The position numbers and the translations under genes are program-made. A stretch of DNA of 64,000 nucleotides from Blattamonas nauphoetae (taxonomy: Eukaryota > Preaxostyla > Oxymonadida): NCBI GenBank assembly GCA_033064195.1, contig JARBJD010000007.1:620001-684000 (forward strand). The letters run 5' to 3'. Shown in pieces: positions 45,515 through 57,500 of this stretch. The stretch's first letter is position 1. The number at the start of each line of letters is the position of its first letter. Below the pieces are notes generated by a model. The model was not told the DNA's origin, ran no database searches, and worked only from the letters and a program-made list of their open reading frames with translations.

Positions 45515-46880
45515 TCATGTTCCATTGACAGCACTTCGTGCAAATGTGAAAATTGCCTTTGTTTGTTCAATTGACTTTTTCATGTCCTCATCAGACACTC
45601 GATAACTCTGGTCGACTTTCATGACTTTTAACAGCTGTGCTCGAGCCATATTCCCAAACTTAATGGCAGTATTTCCAAGTGAAATCAGATCAGAGATGCT
45701 GAGCGTCGAAAATAAGTCAGAAAACGAGTGTCTGAATTGTTGAAGATTGATCTGATCAGTAGCAGGGGAGGGAGCTGGTTCAGGAGATATTTCTTCGTCA
45801 GAAAGAACAAGAGGGAACCGAGGAACAAGATGAGGAATTGTTTGGAGGAATATTGGAAAATCAGATGATTTATGACAAAAATGGCGGATGAGAGAACAAT
45901 ACGAGAGGAGAGACGTCAGTGTATAGAAAGCTTGATACATCTACAAACAGTAACACAAGAAAGGAGCACACCTGAGGGTGGTCAGTTGGATTATGGTGGA
46001 TAAAAGTGAGGAGAAGGCAGTAGACGGTGTTGAGTTGTGTGAAGAGGGAGTCGGTGCAATATTTCTTGACATATGGTTCAGAATCGAGCTCCTGTTTTAA
46101 GGCTGTTCCATTGAGAAGAGCGACAAGTGTTGGCTGAATGCGTTTATCAAATATATACTTGGCGAGAGTATGATGATAACGAAACGGATTTGAGTCCTCG
46201 TTCAGTGAAGAATCTGGCATGATTTCGAGATAATCCTCGGGATCTTGTTCTTGCTGTGTTGGTTGTATCCTTTCTGGTGCTTGAAGAGCCAATTCAACAG
46301 ATTTTTCGAAGAGTTCTTGTCCTCGGTTGATATTTCCGAGCGTTGAGTATAACCCTGCTGCAATGAAGGAAATTCGTTCATCAGAAGGCTTTATCGTCAT
46401 AGCTGACTCAAGTTCCTCGATTGCACTATCCCATTGTTGGCCAACCGAATAGAGATAGCACGATAGAATAGAGAGATCGGCATTATTATCTATACCAAGA
46501 TCTTCGAGACGTGAGACCAATTCAAAGATGGGTGCCGAATTATATGATGTGAGACTGACCGCAGACATGTCAAGTTCAATGGCTTGTGCAAGATAATGAA
46601 GGATTTGAAGATCTGATATCGATTCGTCTGCTGTTTGTGGTGAAGTTGTCCCTAACGATGATTGAGGAGGGACATTATGAATAGATGTTTGATTTGGTGC
46701 TTGTGTTGTTGGATGAGCATTTGATTGTTGTGATTTTTTTGCATTGTCCATTAGATGTTGGACTCCTTCATTCCACAACAATCCTGCTGAAATAAATTGA
46801 TCGTACCATCTTGATGTTGTCGTCGGAACGAGCTTTGAAGCGTCAATAATAGTATCTTCTTGGGGTTGAGGATCCGCCAT
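45515..46880 (-). CDS. Tetratricopeptide-like helical protein, two exons
   Basis: Exons 46880-45972 and 45940-45515 (31-nt intron, phase 0), 444 aa. Helical repeats of TPR character are seen in the middle: LSILSCYLYSVGQQWDSAIE followed by ELESAMTIKPSDERISF, then AAGLYSTLGNINRGQELFEK. These match the TPR pattern of small/large residue spacing with a P at the helix boundary. An Asn/Gln/Ser-rich linker lies near residues 50-90 and a Pro/Glu linker in the C-terminal exon. The C-terminus is helical (DLISLGNTAIKFGNMARAQL). The start is the first ATG (MADPQPQED). It starts 46 bp from the divergent METTL21-like gene. Function unknown; TPR proteins usually act as protein-binding adaptors. Confidence 0.7.
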
Positions 46881-46926
46881 CAAAAATAATGCATTGATCG
46901 AATTGACTCAATTGTCTGTTCCTTTA

Positions 46927-47851
46927 ATGGAATCAGACAGAGAATACACTGGAAATTTGGGAGAGTTCTTGGCTCTTGGACTCATTCCAGAAGGACTCCT
47001 ACATGAGTTAGAAGGGGATCAAAGTGATTTACTCGAACAGACGACCCCAGATTCTCACACGGACATTGTCACATCTCTGAGCGTTGGTCCGATGTCAGTC
47101 AGGTTTTCTCATTCTCCAAGAAGAGGACTGTCCTTTCAACTCTGGCCTTCGGCTGTAGCCCTTGCAAAGCACTTTTTGTCGATAGTTGAATCTGAGCCAA
47201 CTTTTTTCTCTGGTAAACACGCAATAGAATTGGGTGCCGGGACTGGATTTCTTGGTTGTTTCGCATCAATGCTTGGTGCTCACGTTTTTATATCAGATTT
47301 AGCAAAAACCTTGCCGATGATCAATCATACTATCGACTTAAATAATGTTCGATTTCCCTCATTGCAACCACATCCCATCACTGGAGTGCCTTTTTACACA
47401 GGATCTGCCCAAGCGATTGAAATTAATTGGGCTGAACCGCCACCACTCCAAACCGTTCTGGACTCTTTTTCATCGTTTTCACGTGGACCTGAAGAATCCA
47501 TTCATCCTGTTGATTCTGTGGATTTCATATTTGCAACAGACTGTGTCTATGATCGGAACTTTCATGACATGCTATTGCCCACTTTGTTATCTCTCGCATC
47601 GCCCCAAACGACAGTCTTCTTCGCAAATGTCAAAAGGTCTGGCTTCTCATGCTCATTTTGGGCGTTATTCAGATTTAAATCCGATTCAAAGTTCTGGAAA
47701 AAGCTTGGGAAAAAGTTCCTTATCAAAACGCTCGAAATTGGTCTCTTTTTTCGCTCGACACAATATTTTGTTCGTAGAACCAGAGAGTGGAGGGAAAAGA
47801 GGTCGAGGTGGGGTCACAATTCGTGTTTGCACGCTAAAGAACACCTTGTGA
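46927..47851 (+). CDS. METTL21/FAM86-type protein lysine methyltransferase, three exons
   Basis: SAM-dependent methyltransferase of the MTF16 (Methyltransf_16) family, which methylates lysines on chaperones and elongation factors. Motif I is AIELGAGTGFLGCFASMLGA, the acidic strand is VFISDL, and the family DxxY motif is ATDCVYD. Best exon model: 46927-47636, 47673-47740 and 47778-47851, introns 36 and 37 nt, 283 aa. That model gives ANVKRFKSDSKFWKKLGKKF and a GGVTIRVCTL C-terminus, matching the family's last strands. The unspliced frame also stays open to 47895, because the 36-nt intron is a multiple of three without a stop and the second intron read-through gives a different basic tail. The start is the first ATG (MESDREYTG). 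The substrate cannot be inferred. Confidence 0.82.
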
Positions 47852-48034
47852 CAAGACTTTTTCAAAGCGACAAGCTCAAACCAACAAGTTTGTGATGAAA
47901 TGAACGTCATGGTAAAGTGAGAAGAAATGAAGACAAAAGAAGATCGATGGTACGCTCAGACCATTGACGTATCTCCATCAAACTCTTCGTCATGTTGCGT
48001 GAGTTTCCTGAACCCTTCTTTCAATTGTGGTTTC

Positions 48035-49581
48035 TTAAGAGGCAAAACAATGACGAGATCCAAAAGAAGAGAGATATACCCTTTCAAAAAGATTTAACGT
48101 GAACGAGATATCGTAAATTCCGAGGAATATGATGACATATACAGTGATCCAAACTGAAAAAGATGGTTCGACTGAAAACGGAACATACGGATAAGACTAC
48201 ACCATCCAGATGCCAAATTAACATAAATATCAGTTAGAGCTTGCTTACTGATCTTGGATTCGCATTCTGTTTTTTGAGTTTGGTCTGTCTGTGGACACAT
48301 TCTTCCTTGATAGATTGTGAGAAGAAGTTCACATTTTCCTGATGGTTTCTTCCCGTCAGGATCAGGGGTACACAGTGCTGGGACAGTTTTCCCGAGGTTG
48401 TATTGGAGGCGCACAGTCGATATCGCAAAAACGAGGTAGAACAGATACAGGACAATGGATCCAACAAGATAGACTCCAGCAAGCCATTTGCAACGTGTAT
48501 TCAAGTACACAGAGAACAATCCACAAAAGCCGACTGCACACAGGGCAAATGACAGCAATATAAGAGTTCTGTAGTGAGCTTCTGGGATGATCAATGCATC
48601 ACCCATCTTGATGTTCCAAGGATTCAAGAAAAGGAGGAAAAAGGCAGTTGCTGCACCCATAATCATCATTATAATGGACCCGAACGTGAGGAAGAACTGA
48701 TTAAAGAAGGAAAGTGAGAAATTTGAACTGAATGCGATTGAAGAGGACATACTCGAACAAATTGGTGTGCTCCGAGATGAATAGAGACAAGAATAATCGA
48801 TATAAGCTGAAGAACAGCGGCGAGCGTCGTAAAGACACCGACAACATTTAGAACTGCTTCAAGCGATGCAACAAGTTTTGGGAGATCTTCCATCGATTTA
48901 ACTGATAAAGATGGGAACAATTCCTTGATTTTCTCTTCGGGAATTGTTAGAGCGAATGATAAGGATGGTCTGAGTCCGTATGATGCTGCTGCAATGAAGA
49001 TGAACGAAGCGTGAAGGAGGAGGTTGCCCATGAAGAAGAGAGAGATCCAAGGCGTAAGTTTTTCTCCCTTTTTGGTTGGAAATCCTTTTTTCCAGAAGCC
49101 AACATATGCTACACAAACTCCAATGATTCCAAAGACTATTGTGGAGAGAAAGACAATCCGGAATCTGGGCATCTTAACTAGTCCGACAATGCCAACAATT
49201 GAAACCGTGAGGTAGACCAAACAGAGAAATAATGAGAAGAAACGTAATGTTTGAGTCGAGCGCGGTGTTGCTGAGAGGAATCGGAGAATGAGAAGAAAAG
49301 TCAGAAAAGGTGTTAAAGAGAAGATAATAAGAAGAATTAGTTGCAGAATTCTTAAAAGAAGGGGTTTTATCTAAAGGTAAGATCACGATAAAGTTCATAC
49401 AAGCCATCGTTCGATAATCTGTAAATGATCTCACCCAGAACAGAATATGAAACTCCGGAAGTCCGCGAGAATGAGTCTTATCTTTTGATATTGTATATTC
49501 TCCGTCAAATATCCTTGTTGTTTGAATTAAGAGAGTGAAATGATTCAGAAGAAAAGAACGAAAGAAAATCAAAAATGTCAT
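48035..49581 (-). CDS. Polytopic membrane protein with two tetraspanin-like halves
   Basis: Exons 49581-49435, 49370-48753, 48696-48201 and 48153-48035 (introns 64, 56 and 47 nt; phases agree), 459 aa. Hydrophobic segments lie near residues 2-20, 53-79, 92-114, 119-141, 158-182, 222-247, 256-279, 299-320, 326-347 and 421-440. Segments 3-6 and 7-10 each follow a tetraspanin-like plan: three close helices, a larger loop, one helix. The second loop carries four cysteines (ALCTP, KCELL, RMCPQ, TECES), but no CCG motif is present. No family name is secure. The first exon is supported by frame and splice sites only, and its ATG directly follows the TBL1 stop codon. Likely a plasma or endomembrane protein. 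Confidence 0.65.
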
Positions 49582-51387
49582 TTATTCATCATCATCAACT
49601 TTTATGAGTCCTCTCGCATCCACAACTGAAACAAGATGTTGAGATGATGCAACAGCCACCCAATACCCGTGAGGACACCACGTCACCTGACTTAATTCAC
49701 CGCTTTTGAGTGCAGTAAACACAACAGAATCAGTTGCCATGTTCCAGAGGTGAAGAGATTGATCATTTGCACCGGTTGCGAGATATTTTCCATCTGGTGA
49801 GAGAGCTAGCGCATAGACTGTGTCACTGAAAGAATGAGGAGCAAATTAAACGATAAAGGAAAGAAAAAATATCTACAAACCGATGCCCAGGATGTCGTTT
49901 CACTATTTCTCCATTTTCCGCGTTCCATGTGTACAAATGATAATCAAAACAAGACGTAATGAGATTGTTCTTGCCATTAGTCTCATCCCAAACCAAATCG
50001 TAGACACCATTGAGATGCTTTAGTTCTTTTTTGGATGCGATTGTCTGTGGTGATTGTTCCTCATAAAACCGTCCTCTCTCCTTCCAAACACTGATATCGT
50101 GTTCAAATGGGATGTGAACATCCCATACAATGGCTAATTTATCATCTGAACAAGATGCGAGACGTGTTCGATCTTTAGACCATGCAACCCTGTTAACTTC
50201 TCCTTGGTGACCAGTGAAATAAGCAATTGGGCGGTTGAGCCCAACAATATTGAGACAGACCATTCCATTCGAAGCGTACGTGACAAAGCAGAGAGAATCT
50301 CGCCATTCTCCACCAAGAAGTGGTGCAGTGTGTGTTGAGTGGACCGAGAATGGTTCTGTGCAGACAAATGGAGAATGTTGATTTACAAAGATCTTTGCAT
50401 CCCAAATTAAACATTTGTTGTCCGTTGATGTCGTCAATAGGAAGGAATCGTCAGGACTGACTTGAAGCGAGACTATTGGTCCATCATGATGTTCGTATGT
50501 TCCCAAAAATGTTCCTTCGCTTGTCCAAACATATACTTTTTGCTTTCCAGTCCCTACAAACAAGATACTGCCCGTTGAGTTCCATCGAATTACTGTGACC
50601 CCGTGTTGGTCCTCAGGGGCTTTTCTGCTCTCAGTTAAGAAAATGTACCCAACTCTGTTGCTAAGATCTACTCCAGCAGGTGGTTGGATCATATCGTACA
50701 CTCCATCAACGCAGCCTCCATAACCATTCATTTGGTTGAAGCATGCTTGCAGATTCCAAATGCAGACTGTTCCATCAGCTGACCCAGAGGCAAGAATATA
50801 AGGTGTTGTGGGATTCCATTGGACAGTGGTAATGTCTTTTTCATGGACTGAGAGTTGGATAACGCGAGAGATATTGTAAAAGCGTCTTCTCTGTTGATCT
50901 TGAACATGCTGAGCAACAGGCTGAGGTTCACTGTTCCTCATAATGGCTTGGGCTATCGGAGATGCTCTTAAATTGTTGAGAGCGACAGTCATATTGGATT
51001 CAGGGATAACGACTGGAACTTTTCGACCATCTCGTTTGAGATAGCAGGTATGAGGGAGTGCAAGAGTGTTTGGAGCGTCGCATTCAATGATACTTCCAGC
51101 CTTTAATGGGGATAGAGGAGTTTAGATAGATAGAATTAGAAACGGTAATACCGGAGTCATATGGTTTTCTATTGAGTCCATAGTCACTCCTTTCAGAAGA
51201 ATCTCAACGAATCGATCTGAGGAGAGAGATTTAGTATCAATGTTGGTGTGAGCAAGTTCAGACTCATGGAAGAATTGGAAGGCAGAATGCTCCATTCCTG
51301 AAGGAGATAAAACGAAAATTCATAGAAAGTGAGACCAGTTGCGGATAGATATGTAAAAATCATCGCGTTAACTTCATCGGAGTTCAT
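49582..51387 (-). CDS. TBL1: TBL1/TBL1XR1-type LisH and WD40 repeat protein
   Basis: Homologue of the transducin-beta-like subunit of SMRT/NCoR (yeast Sif2/Set3C) corepressor complexes. Exons 51387-51336, 51297-51152, 51100-49881 and 49825-49582 (introns 38, 51 and 55 nt), 553 aa. The N-terminal LisH reads MNSDEVNAMIFTYLSATG and continues after intron 1 into MEHSAFQFFHESEL, as in TBL1 (SSDEVNFLVYRYLQESG, HSAFTF). An F-box-like helical part follows (DRFVEILLKGVTMDSIE). A WD40 propeller fills the C-terminus: LASGSADGTVCIWNL, LLTTSTDNKCLIWDA, LASCSDDKLAIVWDV and LATGANDQSLHLWNM, about seven to eight blades in all. Expected to act in nuclear transcriptional repression. The TAA at 49584-49582 is followed at once by ATG of the next gene. 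Confidence 0.9.
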
Positions 51388-51520
51388 CTCTGAGCGCCCA
51401 AGACGATCGGCCAGAACATTTCTTTTTTTGTCTTCATGATCCGAATCCGCGATGTTCTGTTTCAAAACTGGAAATTTCTCATTCCATTGATATTTTACAT
51501 CTGTTTTTTCCTTTTTTTAG

Positions 51521-54500
51521 TTGATCTTCTTTCTAGTCTCGTCATTGGATACGTCGCTCCTGAGTCTTCTGTTCTTTATCTGTGGTGTTCTCAACACGTT
51601 TTTCAGTAAACTCAATATGTTTCTCACGTTCAAAGGTTTGTATTCAAACACAGTTATTTCACAACATGCTCTTTTCATGTCCTTTTCTCATCCTCCGATC
51701 CATCCTCCTTTATATCACAGAGAAGATGGTTGAACGAGTTATTACGATAATTTCACTCGTCGTTGTCTTAACACGTCTCATTTTTCAGATCTTTCAACAG
51801 GTATGCTCCTATTTGTCCTAGAAATCACATCAGTTCATCTTCAGCTCCGAAATCCGTTACTTGATCGTGCTGGCATTTGGAAACAAGGAGTATGTCAGAG
51901 TAGCTTATTTATTATTGTACAAGGAAATTTACAGTCGGACAGAATGTTGGATGGATTGTTTGGATGGTCATCCTCCTCCTCTTGACGCTTCTACAACTCA
52001 TCGCTGGATTCCTGACCTCGACAAGGAAGAAATCGAATCACACAACATCTCTTCAATCATTATTCCGAGAAGAACAATCAGAGACAACGTCATATACCAC
52101 AGAATCATCTGTCGCACAAACTCTCACAAAATCTGAGGCATTCTTGACCTTTCGTCAAATCATCATCGTTTCCCTGTCTCCTGCGATCTCAGTTGCCCAA
52201 ATCATCTTGCTCAATATTGCAGCAATTCCTTCATCATCTTTGTGCTTTCTCCCACTCCTCTTCGTCGTGCTGATTGTTGCAATCAGTTTCTCGACACTTC
52301 CTCTTCATGCAAAAGGATATGGATGGGAAAATGATTCTGAAACACTCGGTCGGACTATCCACCCCCTCATTAAACGCATTTTTCCATTCCACAAAAAAAC
52401 TTCACGCCTAGTCTTGTCAATCATTGTTCTCATATGTCTCTTCATCAACATCTTAAACATGATAGCATCATTAGTTCCTTCCATATCTGGCACATTCTTC
52501 TATCATCTGTTTCCATATCAGGATACGAAAGTCCCGTATATCCTTCTCGTCTGTGTATTGGCACTCTCATCTATTGTTCCACCTGAACCTCGTTCACATC
52601 CAGACTTTTTTTCAAAGATGTTCTCATCTCTTCGTCTCTCCTCAAGGCAAACCATCTTCTCCTCGAAATCTTTCGTTCCACTTCTCTCTTATCTCTCTCT
52701 CTTTCTCACAATATTCACTGCCATTACTCAACCACCAGCCCTTCAATTTCTTATCCCTGTGCTTGTGGTACTTTCATTTGTTCGATCACCGAGGATCATC
52801 CTCGTCGGCCTCAGAGTCGTCTCTTCGATCTTTCTACTGGTACTTGTCTTTCTCCAAGCAGTCAATTCGCTTGAATTGTCCGTCAAACTCTCATTTTATG
52901 ACTGTGGATCGATGATTTTTGCTCATTCGTTCAAATCAACAAAGTCATTTTCCATCGGCTCCCTCTGGGCAATCGGTGCTCTTTCATTCGTCTATTTCCG
53001 CTCTCAGCGTCCGCCAACTGTTGAAATTTATCCAACACTCTCTCCATACACAGCAAACAAGCCAGGACGCCAGCCATCTGCTCGAGCGTTGAGATTGAGG
53101 CTACGATTGTATGAGTTTGCTAAGATCTTCCCGAAAGCCTCCAAAGCTGCCATCAAACTGTTGTCGATCCTTTTAGTAATGATTCATCTGATGACGGTCC
53201 CAATATCATATTTCTCGTTGCTCACATTTCCCATCATCCTCTTCCCATTCCTTCCTGACACAGTTATCACTGCCATCTCGTCTGTGCTATTTCCACTCTT
53301 CTCTTTGATTGCTTGGTATTGTTCATCTTCAACTCTCTGCTTTCCACCAAGCCCATCCAAACCAACATTCTGGGCGACCTTCATTGAATACTACCTGAAA
53401 TCCATAAACTTCATCTTCAACACGGGAAAGAACCCCAAAATCACCTCTGCACTCGATATCCCTAAATTCCACAACGATACCATCGCATTCTCTGCATTCT
53501 CTTTTATGATTCCACTTGGAATCACTCTTGCTATGATCCGTTGGCGACTCAGTCGTCCAACGAAACCGTCATCACTCTCAGCAAGACGTTCCGATGGATA
53601 TATCGTTCAAGAATCGTTCTCTGAATCAACCCACAATCTCAATGCAGAGTCTCCTGAACAATACACTCGTGTTGTTGACCAGCAGGATCCACTGCTTCCA
53701 ACAAAACCGAAGCCGAGGGTACTCACAATACGAAAGAATAGACCAGCTTCCACGTCTGTGCCAGATCCTGAACCATCTCAATCTGACTATCAACCAGCCC
53801 AACTCACCCAGACACCAGCGGAAGAACCACAATTGGCAGAAGAAGCACTGGAACAACCAGGAACAGCAATCGACACGACAAGGGACAATCACTCGGAAGA
53901 GGAGCCTCAACCAACTCCTCACGTTCATGAACACGTCATGCACGAGCCCGTTCCTGAAGCTCGACCGGACACTCCAGTCAATCAAACTGTCACAGAACCT
54001 CCGTCGTTCCCACACTCATCACCGCTCTTCTCGGTGGCGATCTGGCTCCATGAACTCAGTCGACTCTTCACATTCGTTGTGACTCTTCTCCCAATCGGCA
54101 ATTATATGAACCAGTCCCTTCTAATGATTCCACTTCTGTGGTCTCTTTTGTTCCTCACAAGACCACTCTCATACAAATCCAAACGAACAGTCGGTGTTCA
54201 TCTCTGCATGATCATCTTTGTATTCCTCTTCGCTCTTGTTGCTTACACAGCCAACACCGGTCTCTTCCTCATTTTGGAACTTGACGACCATTCCCAACTT
54301 CACGTCCAAATCGCCTACATTCTGGGTCTGATTAAGCGCCCAATTGAAGGGGTCCTTCCACCTGTCGGAGTCCAAATGGTAGTGTCGCCGTTCCTCATCA
54401 TTTTTGGCCACTCGATGATGCTCATCCTCCACCAATCTTCCATGCACCATTCCGACCTGGTCAGAAAAGGCGCACCATTGTTCGAATCTCTTGCGAGATC

Positions 54501-57500
54501 TGCTTCGTTCAACAATAACGTACCAGTCATTAAGGCACACACCGAGTTCTTTGAACCCTTCTTTTCGCAGTTCTGCTGGCGTTATCGTCCTCTCTCTGTC
54601 GTCCCATTTCTCGTAGCCCACGCTGGTCGACTCATCTTCCCGTTTCTCCTTTGCGTCGCATTTTCGATGGTCGAAGTCTCTGGTGTCGCCTACTTTGTCA
54701 TCGCAATGGTCTATCTGTTTTCGGGGCATCCACATTCATCCTCAGCCACCGTTTACAAACGACTTCCTCAAGTTGCGACAGTGTTTTCGTGGATTCTGTT
54801 GATTGCAGTGCATGTTCTGGCTCATTTGGCATATCTTCACGCCAACAGACGAATCCACCTCAGCGAAATGACAGTGTTCATCCTGAATCTGTTGGATAGT
54901 TTGGGGTTCACCAACCTGACTGACTATCGGAGTGTCGATGATGTCCGCTTTGAACGGATGTGCTTGTGGTCTCACCTTCTCGTCTTGACTGGAGTGTATA
55001 TCATTAAACGCACGTCGGTTGTGTTTGATATTGTGAACACACACGATTCGACACTTCTGGACTATCGAAGGATCTGGAAATCCAGAAGAGAGAGCGATAC
55101 AATCAGAAGGATGGAGCAGAAACGAAAGAAGGAATTACTCGCGACCACTTCCCCGCAGCACTTTGCACTTTCACAAACACTGAAACTTGTCTATCAACAC
55201 AACACATTCGTCGAAGGCCACTCTCCGTTAAGTTCGAGCACTGCCACTCCATCTGACACGGGTATTGGTAGTGGAGGACACCTTCCTGGTACAAACCCGG
55301 TTTTGTCCATCTCTGGTTCTGATTCTTCTCCATCTCAGATTATTGATCCTCTCGACACTGTCCAACAACGAATGACTGATGTCCTCCCAATGAATCTTGT
55401 CAATGCTACGAAACCAGACTTCTCAGTTCTCAGCAAAGGCGCGGATCAGTTTGTAGGTGTGTTTAATGTCCTCATCAACTGGGTCTCCATGTATTCTGTG
55501 GAGATGAACATCGCCTTCCTCTTCTTCTGCTCATACACGAAGTCGGTGCTAGCGTTCGTCAATCTTGGTCTCGCTCTCATTCTCTGTGTTCTTGTCTTTC
55601 GCCGAACCCTCCTTCTCTCGCACAAAAGCATCAGACTTTGGAACACCTACATCATCATTCTGCTCGTCGAAATCGGACTCTTGTTGATGACTGGTATATT
55701 CCACATTCTGGCGACTGAGCTGTGCAGCAAGTCTACGAGTCAACTCTGTACCACAATATCCACCCTGTCAATCTTCCTGAAAGAACTCTTTGGATTATCA
55801 GAATTCACAACGATGCTCTCCTGTTTAGTCCCTTTGATCATCTCCATCCTATCTCGATCTCTCACGACTGGAACGAAAACAACGAATCAATCAAAAGAAA
55901 AGATTGATATGCTCTCGGTCCTCTCAGAAAACCAACGATCAGTTCCGGAACTTATCGACCCGAGTATCCTTGCAGCTTCCAATACACTCTCACCATCACT
56001 TGTCGATGAATTTGTCCTCCAATTTCCAACGACAACTCACAACACCATCGGCATCTTCTCCGATTGGTCTCTCCCGTCACTGAAGGAATTCTGTAAGACA
56101 GTCAAAATGAACGACACAGTTTGCCAAAGTATTCCACTCCAAGCAAACTCTCCGTCAAACACACTCACTGTCCATCCGCCCCAGTTAACTGACGGCTCCA
56201 ATCAGACACAAACTGTGGACACGACAGAAGAAGTGGCTAATAAAAAGAAAAAAGAGAGAAAATATTCTATCGACGACTTGCACCCATTCGATTTTTCTCA
56301 GTTTTCGATCCCCATTCTCCGTTTCAACTCGTACGCTTTAGCACGTCTCCTCCTTCCTCTGATTTTGATCATTCTCTTCCCATTTTTGCCATACGGCATT
56401 GCGACTTGTCTACTGTACAGTTTGCTTCTCCTCTGTCTTCTATTCGGAGATACCATCCTCTTACATCCCATCCTTGTTAATATCTTCACCATTCTCACAC
56501 TGCTCTCTGTCATGCTCACTCCGTTCTGCCATGCACTCCTCGGAACATTGAAGGCATGCAAGGTTGACATTTTGTGGCTCACACAGGCACTCCATGCTTT
56601 TCTGTTAGTTTATGGATCAAGCGCCAAATATGAAATTACACCCGAAGGGAGTATCATTTACGGAGTCCCTCGTTCGGCACAACTGTTCACGTTCTTTGTC
56701 CTCTTGTTCGTCCTGATCTACTGTCGCACCCTCCAGCGCATACCGACTGTGTCACTTGGACGAATGATTGTCGAAAGAAGAGATAAGGCGTTGGTTGGAC
56801 AGTTCTCTGTTCAATCTTATCTTCGAGAGAAAGTGAAGAAGCGTCGAGAAGTTGCAAACAAATTTGAAGAACAAATGAAACCAATCGAAACCGCTGTCTT
56901 GGAACATTTTGATTGGGAAGAATTCGAAGTGAAAGACGAATACGAACGATACAACACACTTCTCAAACGAAAAAAACAAACAAAAGCCAGAACTGACACT
57001 TCCACGTCAAAGTCACGAATCTCCATCTCTTCGCAGCAAGATGACGCCTCTGAAGATCCGATCGTTTTCAGACATGATTCTGATCCCACACCTGCCCCAA
57101 GCATGTCTGGATCAGCTCTGCCAAAGAGTGATGGAAGCCAAACTGATCGATTTGTGGAAAAAATGGCGATAATTTCGAAACAACAAATGTCTGACTTTAT
57201 GACTGAATGGGACGATCGAATGATTGAAGAGGAGATAGCACTTGAGGACGCCTTCATCATGAATGGCTACAAACTTCCAAAGAAGGAAGGCCTATCTGAA
57301 AAGTTCCGGAAAAAGATGATTGAACTTGGGCATTGGTTCATCACCCCACATTCACATCATCTCGTCGAAACAGAGGAGTTTACCGTTCCAGGAAATCATG
57401 GGGCAGTAGTCACGAATCAGTTCGGATTTTCTTCTGCTTCGCCAGGGATGGGCAGCATCACAGAAGCATCCAGCATCCATTCAGAGTCCGATGTCCCAGC

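Noticed and set aside
49371-49410. 16-nt intron joining MACMNFI to the membrane protein
   Set aside because: A 64-nt intron from 49434 with a GTGAGA donor gives the same frame and is more in line with other introns.
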